8,849 bases of DNA from Hyphomicrobiales bacterium (lineage in GTDB: Bacteria; Pseudomonadota; Alphaproteobacteria; Rhizobiales; HXMU1428-3), in the NCBI GenBank assembly GCA_021775385.1, contig JAJFHW010000107.1:1-8849 (forward strand), written 5' to 3'. Below the pieces are notes generated by a model. The model had not been told where the DNA came from, did no database searches, and was given only the letters and a program-made list of their open reading frames with translations. Below, in pieces: positions 6,665 to 8,849 of this stretch (positions within the stretch are counted from its first letter, which is position 1; each line of letters opens with the position of its first letter). A program made the position numbers and the translations under genes.

Positions 6665-6690
6665 AACCCAAAAAGGCACAATGCTGGGTT
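6665..6690 (+). promoter_or_regulatory. Stem-loop in the leader of the first transpeptidase
   Basis: AACCCA (6665-6670) pairs with TGGGTT (6685-6690), and inside it GCA (6676-6678) pairs with TGC (6682-6684) around CAA, leaving a five-base bulge on the 5' side. It ends 13 bases before the AAAAAGG ribosome site of the gene starting at 6719. It could be a leader structure or an operator. Confidence 0.3.
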
Positions 6691-6718
6691 ATAGCGCAAT
6701 TTAAAAAGGCTAAGTCAC

Positions 6719-7240
6719 GTGAGCAAAATAGTAAAAAGAATGGCTTGTATCAGTTTATTGCTGACGGCTGTTTTGCTCCAAACAACCCTCATCAGCCAAG
6801 CAAATGAGGTCATTAAACTTAAAAACCAGAGTTTAAAAAAATACCCATTTGGCTCCATCGTAGTCGATACGTCGGAACGCCGATTATATTATATGCTCAA
6901 AGAAGGCAAAGCGATCCGTTACCGAGTAGCGGTTGGTAAGCCAAAAATGCAGTGGTTCGGCAATACATTTGTAACATTAAAGCGTAAAAACCCTGGCTGG
7001 ACGCCAACACCTCGTATGCGCAAATTAGGATATCCTAAATATGTTCCACCAGGACCACGTAATCCTCTTGGAGTGAGAGCTATATATCTTGGGTGGAGTG
7101 AATACCGCATTCACGGAACAACATCACCCCGATCAATTGGTAGAGCAGCCTCTAGTGGATGTATTCGAATGTTAAATAAAGATGTGATTGATTTGTATAA
7201 AAGGGTGCATATCGGAGCACCGGTTCATGTAATCCGGTAA
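6719..7240 (+). CDS. L,D-transpeptidase (YkuD domain), first paralogue
   Basis: A 173-residue periplasmic enzyme of the ErfK/YbiS/YcfS/YnhG family, which uses a cysteine to make 3-3 crosslinks between meso-diaminopimelate residues or to attach proteins to peptidoglycan stems. A signal peptide spans about 1-28 (hydrophobic 9-24, cleavage likely after ISQA). The catalytic domain fills the rest: GSIVVDTSERRLYYM (45-59), PPGPRNPLGVRAIYLG (110-125), RIHGTTSPRSIGRAASSGCIRM (130-151) with His132 and nucleophile Cys148. There is no LysM or other binding module. The start is GTG at 6719, nine bases after AAAAAGG; an ATG at residue 8 is possible but has a poorer ribosome site. It is closely similar along the whole catalytic domain to the protein at 7491-8084, so the two arose by duplication. 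In some rhizobia and Brucella such enzymes link outer-membrane beta-barrels to peptidoglycan; whether this one does is not shown. Confidence 0.93.
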   Translation: MSKIVKRMACISLLLTAVLLQTTLISQANEVIKLKNQSLKKYPFGSIVVDTSERRLYYMLKEGKAIRYRVAVGKPKMQWFGNTFVTLKRKNPGWTPTPRMRKLGYPKYVPPGPRNPLGVRAIYLGWSEYRIHGTTSPRSIGRAASSGCIRMLNKDVIDLYKRVHIGAPVHVIR

Positions 7241-7247
7241 GTTGCAT

Positions 7248-7269
7248 GGTTGCTAGTGGGCAACTGAAG
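7248..7269. repeat. Isolated fourth copy of the 22-bp hairpin repeat core
   Basis: This sequence matches the core at 4206-4227 at 21 of 22 positions; the one change (A to G) is in the loop, so the GTTGC/GCAAC stem is intact. The CACAAAA linker is not conserved here (GTGCAGATAAAA follows with partial likeness). It begins eight bases after the first transpeptidase stop codon. No U-run follows, so a terminator role is unlikely. Confidence 0.85.
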
Positions 7270-7288
7270 TGCAGATAAAAACTAAAAA

Positions 7289-7331
7289 TTAGAGCATTTC
7301 TTTGATTTCTTCGAAAAGTGGATTGCTCTAA
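7289..7331. repeat. Inverted repeat resembling rhizobial intergenic mosaic elements
   Basis: TTAGAGCA (7289-7296) and TGCTCTAA (7324-7331) are perfect 8-bp arms. The 27-base interior contains a smaller hairpin TTTC-TTC-GAAA (7306-7316) followed by AGTGGAT. AGAGCATTTC, TTCGAAAAGTGG and GCTCTAA look like the palindromic elements scattered through rhizobial genomes; this is from memory and not from a search. It lies between the two transpeptidase genes. Confidence 0.55.
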
Positions 7332-7367
7332 ATGGAATAAATTTTTGAAAAATAAATTAATCAAAAA

Positions 7368-7439
7368 TTTAAAGGTCAACAACAGGCATATTAATATATT
7401 CTTTTAGATGTTCGGATATAGGATATAGTTACCTTTAAA
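7368..7439 (+). promoter_or_regulatory. Long inverted repeat in the leader of the second transpeptidase
   Basis: TTTAAAGGT (7368-7376) and ACCTTTAAA (7431-7439) are perfect 9-bp arms. Adding AAC (7378-7380) and GTT (7428-7430) gives 12 bp with one bulged C. The interior is AT-rich and contains the palindrome ATATTAATAT (7388-7397) and a tandem heptamer GGATATA twice (7414-7427). It ends about 50 bases before the start codon, so it may be a transcribed leader structure, a pair of distant operator halves, or contain the promoter. Confidence 0.4.
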
Positions 7440-7490
7440 AACAGATCACTAAAATTTTTAGATTAGATGACAATCATGAGGAAAATTGAA

Positions 7491-8084
7491 ATGAAACGTT
7501 CAAAGTCTATAGCAACTCTTGTTGCAACAATGGCAGTTGCTGTATCTATGAGCTTCAGTGCCACAAATGCAAATGCCCAAGATCTATTCTCTGCACTATT
7601 CGGTGATGCACCAAGCGGCACAGCTAGTGGAAAACAGCATGTTTCATTTTCTAAAAAATTTAGAAGAAACACTGTTGTTGTAAGTTTTGGTGATCGTCGT
7701 CTTTATTATATCGACAAACGTGGTCAAGCCATTTCATACCCGATTGCTATTCCTAAAGGGGACGCACGTTGGTCAGGTAATTCACGCGTAAGTCAAAAAC
7801 GCGTAAATCCATCATGGACACCAACAGCATCTATGCGCCGTGAAAATCCAAAATTACCAGCTTTTGTTCCAGGCGGTCATCCACGTAACCCACTTGGTAC
7901 TCGCGCTTTATATATCGGGTCATCACTTTACCGCATACACGGAACAGACGCTCCATGGACAATCGGTAAAGCAGCCTCAAAAGGTTGCATCCGTATGTAC
8001 AACGAACATGTTCAAGACCTTTACCCTCGTGTGCCAGTTGGCGCGAGAGTAATCGTGACATGGAAAAAATTTAAATCAGCATAA
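7491..8084 (+). CDS. L,D-transpeptidase (YkuD domain), second paralogue
   Basis: A 197-residue periplasmic transpeptidase from the ATG at 7491. Upstream in-frame ATGs at 7467 and 7476 would add up to eight residues but lack ribosome sites, whereas GAGGA precedes 7491 by about nine bases and the protein then starts with a classic signal peptide (MKRSKSIATLV...) cleaved after ATNANA, before QD. A short Gly/Ser/Ala linker (about 34-48, including LFSALFG) leads to the catalytic domain: VVVSFGDRRLYYID (62-75), GGHPRNPLGTRALYIG (128-143), YRIHGT (147-152) and SKGCIRM (163-169) with His150 and nucleophile Cys166. Codons such as CGT, GGT and ATC are frequent and a strong terminator follows, suggesting high expression. 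It is paralogous to the 6719-7240 protein but adds the linker and a two-residue insert before PRNPLG. The two genes lie 250 bp apart, so separate promoters are likely. Confidence 0.95.
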   Translation: MKRSKSIATLVATMAVAVSMSFSATNANAQDLFSALFGDAPSGTASGKQHVSFSKKFRRNTVVVSFGDRRLYYIDKRGQAISYPIAIPKGDARWSGNSRVSQKRVNPSWTPTASMRRENPKLPAFVPGGHPRNPLGTRALYIGSSLYRIHGTDAPWTIGKAASKGCIRMYNEHVQDLYPRVPVGARVIVTWKKFKSA

Positions 8085-8121
8085 GCTGAAGCTATAGTTT
8101 TTATCTATTCGCAATTAAATT

Positions 8122-8163
8122 AAAAACACCCTCTGATTGAATAATCAGAGGGTGTTTTTTTTT
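8122..8163. terminator. Strong intrinsic terminator after the second transpeptidase
   Basis: Seventeen-bp perfect arms (8122-8138 and 8143-8159) with a GAAT loop and a GC-rich middle (CACCCTCTGA) are followed by a run of nine T's (8155-8163), 37 bases past the stop. The A-tract on the 5' side would serve as a U-tract on the other strand, so it can also stop minus-strand transcripts arriving from znuA. Confidence 0.93.
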
Positions 8164-8194
8164 ATAAATTTTTGAAAAATTCCAATTAACACAG

Positions 8195-8211
8195 CCATTT
8201 AAAATAAATGG
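8195..8211. terminator. Small inverted repeat after znuA
   Basis: CCATTT (8195-8200) and AAATGG (8206-8211) flank a five-base loop just past the znuA stop on the minus strand; ACAC/GTGT can extend the stem with a two-base bulge. No clear U-run follows on the minus strand, so it may only stabilise the 3' end, the real stop being the 8122-8163 terminator. Confidence 0.3.
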
Positions 8212-8229
8212 TGTTTTGATATAGTCGAT

Positions 8230-8849
8230 TTACGGCTTTAAGCATTTATGTATATTTTTAGCCAAACGTTCCATCATAATGAAATAAGCAGATGAACTAG
8301 GTGGAATATTAGCTCCAATAGGGTCTAATACAGCTGTTTTAATATCATGACCTTCAGAAAGAGTTTTAACTAGCTTTGGGTTGTATTGCACTTCTGAGAA
8401 CACACATACAACTTTCTCCTTATTTAATGTCTGAATGAGTTCCTTTAAATGTTTTGCGCTGGGTGGTGTTGAAGGGTTTAGAGTAATTGCACCAGAAAAA
8501 TGCAGATGATGCGGCTCTGTTAAATACTGATATGCGTCATGAAAAACCATGTAGGAACGTTCATTCAAGGGCTTAAGCAGCGCTGATGTCTCAAGGGATA
8601 ATTTATCGATTTGACTTGAAAGTGCAATCGCATTTTGCTGGTAAAGTTTGCTATTTTTAGGGTCAATTTTTGCCAGGTGCTTTGCTAAAGCAAATACGAT
8701 AGTTTTTGCGTTCCCGGTATCCAACCATATGTGCGGGTCTTTTTGTGCTCCGTGATCATCATGGTCATGCTTAGCATGTTTTTCCTTATGATCATCGTGA
8801 TCATCATGATCGTGCTTAGCATGTTTTTTCTTATGGTCGTCGTGATCAT
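8230..8849 (-). CDS. znuA: Zinc ABC transporter substrate-binding protein ZnuA (partial, C-terminal part)
   Basis: The last 205 residues of a gene that enters from the right edge; the N-terminus, signal peptide and first zinc ligand are outside the window. ZnuA is a periplasmic cluster A-I (TroA-type) receptor that hands Zn2+ to ZnuB/ZnuC. Numbering from the first full codon, residues 1-32 are a His/Asp/Lys-rich loop, followed by DPHIWLD (37-43, ligand His39), VFHDAYQYL (101-109, ligand His103), CVFSEVQYNP (148-157) and VLDPIGANIPPS (173-184, ligand Asp175). Cys148 and Cys202 near the C-terminus match the disulfide pair known in E. coli ZnuA. These traits favour zinc over manganese receptors. 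In most proteobacteria znuCB lie divergently upstream with a Zur box between; that would be right of the window. No frameshift or loss of a key residue is seen. Confidence 0.93.
   Translation of the reverse strand, partial: DHDDHKKKHAKHDHDDHDDHKEKHAKHDHDDHGAQKDPHIWLDTGNAKTIVFALAKHLAKIDPKNSKLYQQNAIALSSQIDKLSLETSALLKPLNERSYMVFHDAYQYLTEPHHLHFSGAITLNPSTPPSAKHLKELIQTLNKEKVVCVFSEVQYNPKLVKTLSEGHDIKTAVLDPIGANIPPSSSAYFIMMERLAKNIHKCLKP
8752..8841 (-). repeat. 45-bp tandem repeat encoding the ZnuA histidine-rich loop
   Basis: Two in-frame 45-bp units (8797-8841, then 8752-8796 in reading order) encode DDHKKKHAKHDHDDH and DDHKEKHAKHDHDDH, differing by one residue. Together with the DH before them they give 14 His in the visible loop. 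Such loops in ZnuA proteins collect or sense zinc. The repeat may continue beyond the window. Confidence 0.9.

Larger units (their letters stand above)
6338..6718. other. Intergenic region between TPR gene and first transpeptidase
   Basis: This 381-bp AT-rich gap holds a 12-bp direct repeat AATTTAGGCTTT near each end (6354-6365 and 6637-6648), a 41-codon minus-strand open frame between them (6385-6510), short palindromes (AAACC-TCA-GGTTT, 6537-6549) and a stem-loop before the next gene (6665-6690). No strong terminator follows the TPR gene and no confident promoter for the transpeptidase was found. Confidence 0.5.

Noticed and set aside
7248..7269. Terminator for the first transpeptidase
   Set aside because: The stem is only 5 bp of perfect pairing, no T-run follows, and the same unit occurs as an array upstream of genes.
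7467..7490. Eight-residue longer start for the second transpeptidase
   Set aside because: The ATGs at 7467 and 7476 lack ribosome sites; GAGGA at 7478-7482 serves the ATG at 7491, which gives a standard signal peptide.
7831..8061. Overlapping frames on both strands inside the second transpeptidase
   Set aside because: They lie wholly within a gene with intact YkuD catalytic motifs and have no own ribosome sites or recognisable domains.

Overview
The window looks like a chromosomal segment of an AT-rich (about 60% A+T by eye) alphaproteobacterium, most likely of the Hyphomicrobiales (Rhizobiales) lineage. Supporting signs are the divergent glnB / nnr pair, L,D-transpeptidases with the GPRNPLG...YRIHGT...GCIRM pattern common in that order, and an intergenic inverted repeat (7289-7331) resembling the AGAGCATTTC-type mosaic elements of rhizobia. 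No rRNA, tRNA, integrase, transposase or phage gene was seen. The species cannot be named from the sequence alone.

Layout. 1-72 (-): first 24 codons of the PII nitrogen regulator glnB. 73-387: divergent regulatory region with a good sigma-54 promoter for glnB, a perfect IHF core site upstream of it, and a 15-bp palindrome. 388-1920 (+): nnr, the two-domain NAD(P)H-hydrate repair enzyme. 1961-2713 (-): unrecognised 250-residue helical protein with a repeated internal motif. 2836-4116 (-): NagZ-type family 3 beta-N-acetylglucosaminidase with an N-terminal export or anchor segment. 4117-4453: divergent intergenic region with three tandem copies of a 33-bp hairpin repeat. 4454-6337 (+): exported TPR protein with a beta-rich C-terminal domain and a strongly basic tail. 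6338-6718: intergenic, with a 12-bp direct repeat near each end. 6719-7240 (+) and 7491-8084 (+): two paralogous YkuD L,D-transpeptidases; the gap between them holds a fourth copy of the 4.2-kb hairpin repeat and two longer inverted repeats. 8122-8163: very strong, probably bidirectional terminator. 8230-8849 (-): 3' part of znuA, the periplasmic zinc-binding protein of an ABC importer, with a histidine-rich tandem repeat running to the window edge.

How the genes may work together. 2836-8084 reads as a cell-envelope neighbourhood: NagZ acts on peptidoglycan or its fragments, the two L,D-transpeptidases form 3-3 crosslinks or attach proteins to peptidoglycan, and the TPR protein could be a periplasmic scaffold. 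Co-function is inferred from adjacency only. The glnB/nnr and znuA ends belong to other processes (nitrogen signalling, metabolite repair, zinc uptake). The least explained elements are the 33-bp hairpin array with its distant copy, the TPR protein's C-terminal half, and the internally repetitive 250-residue protein.
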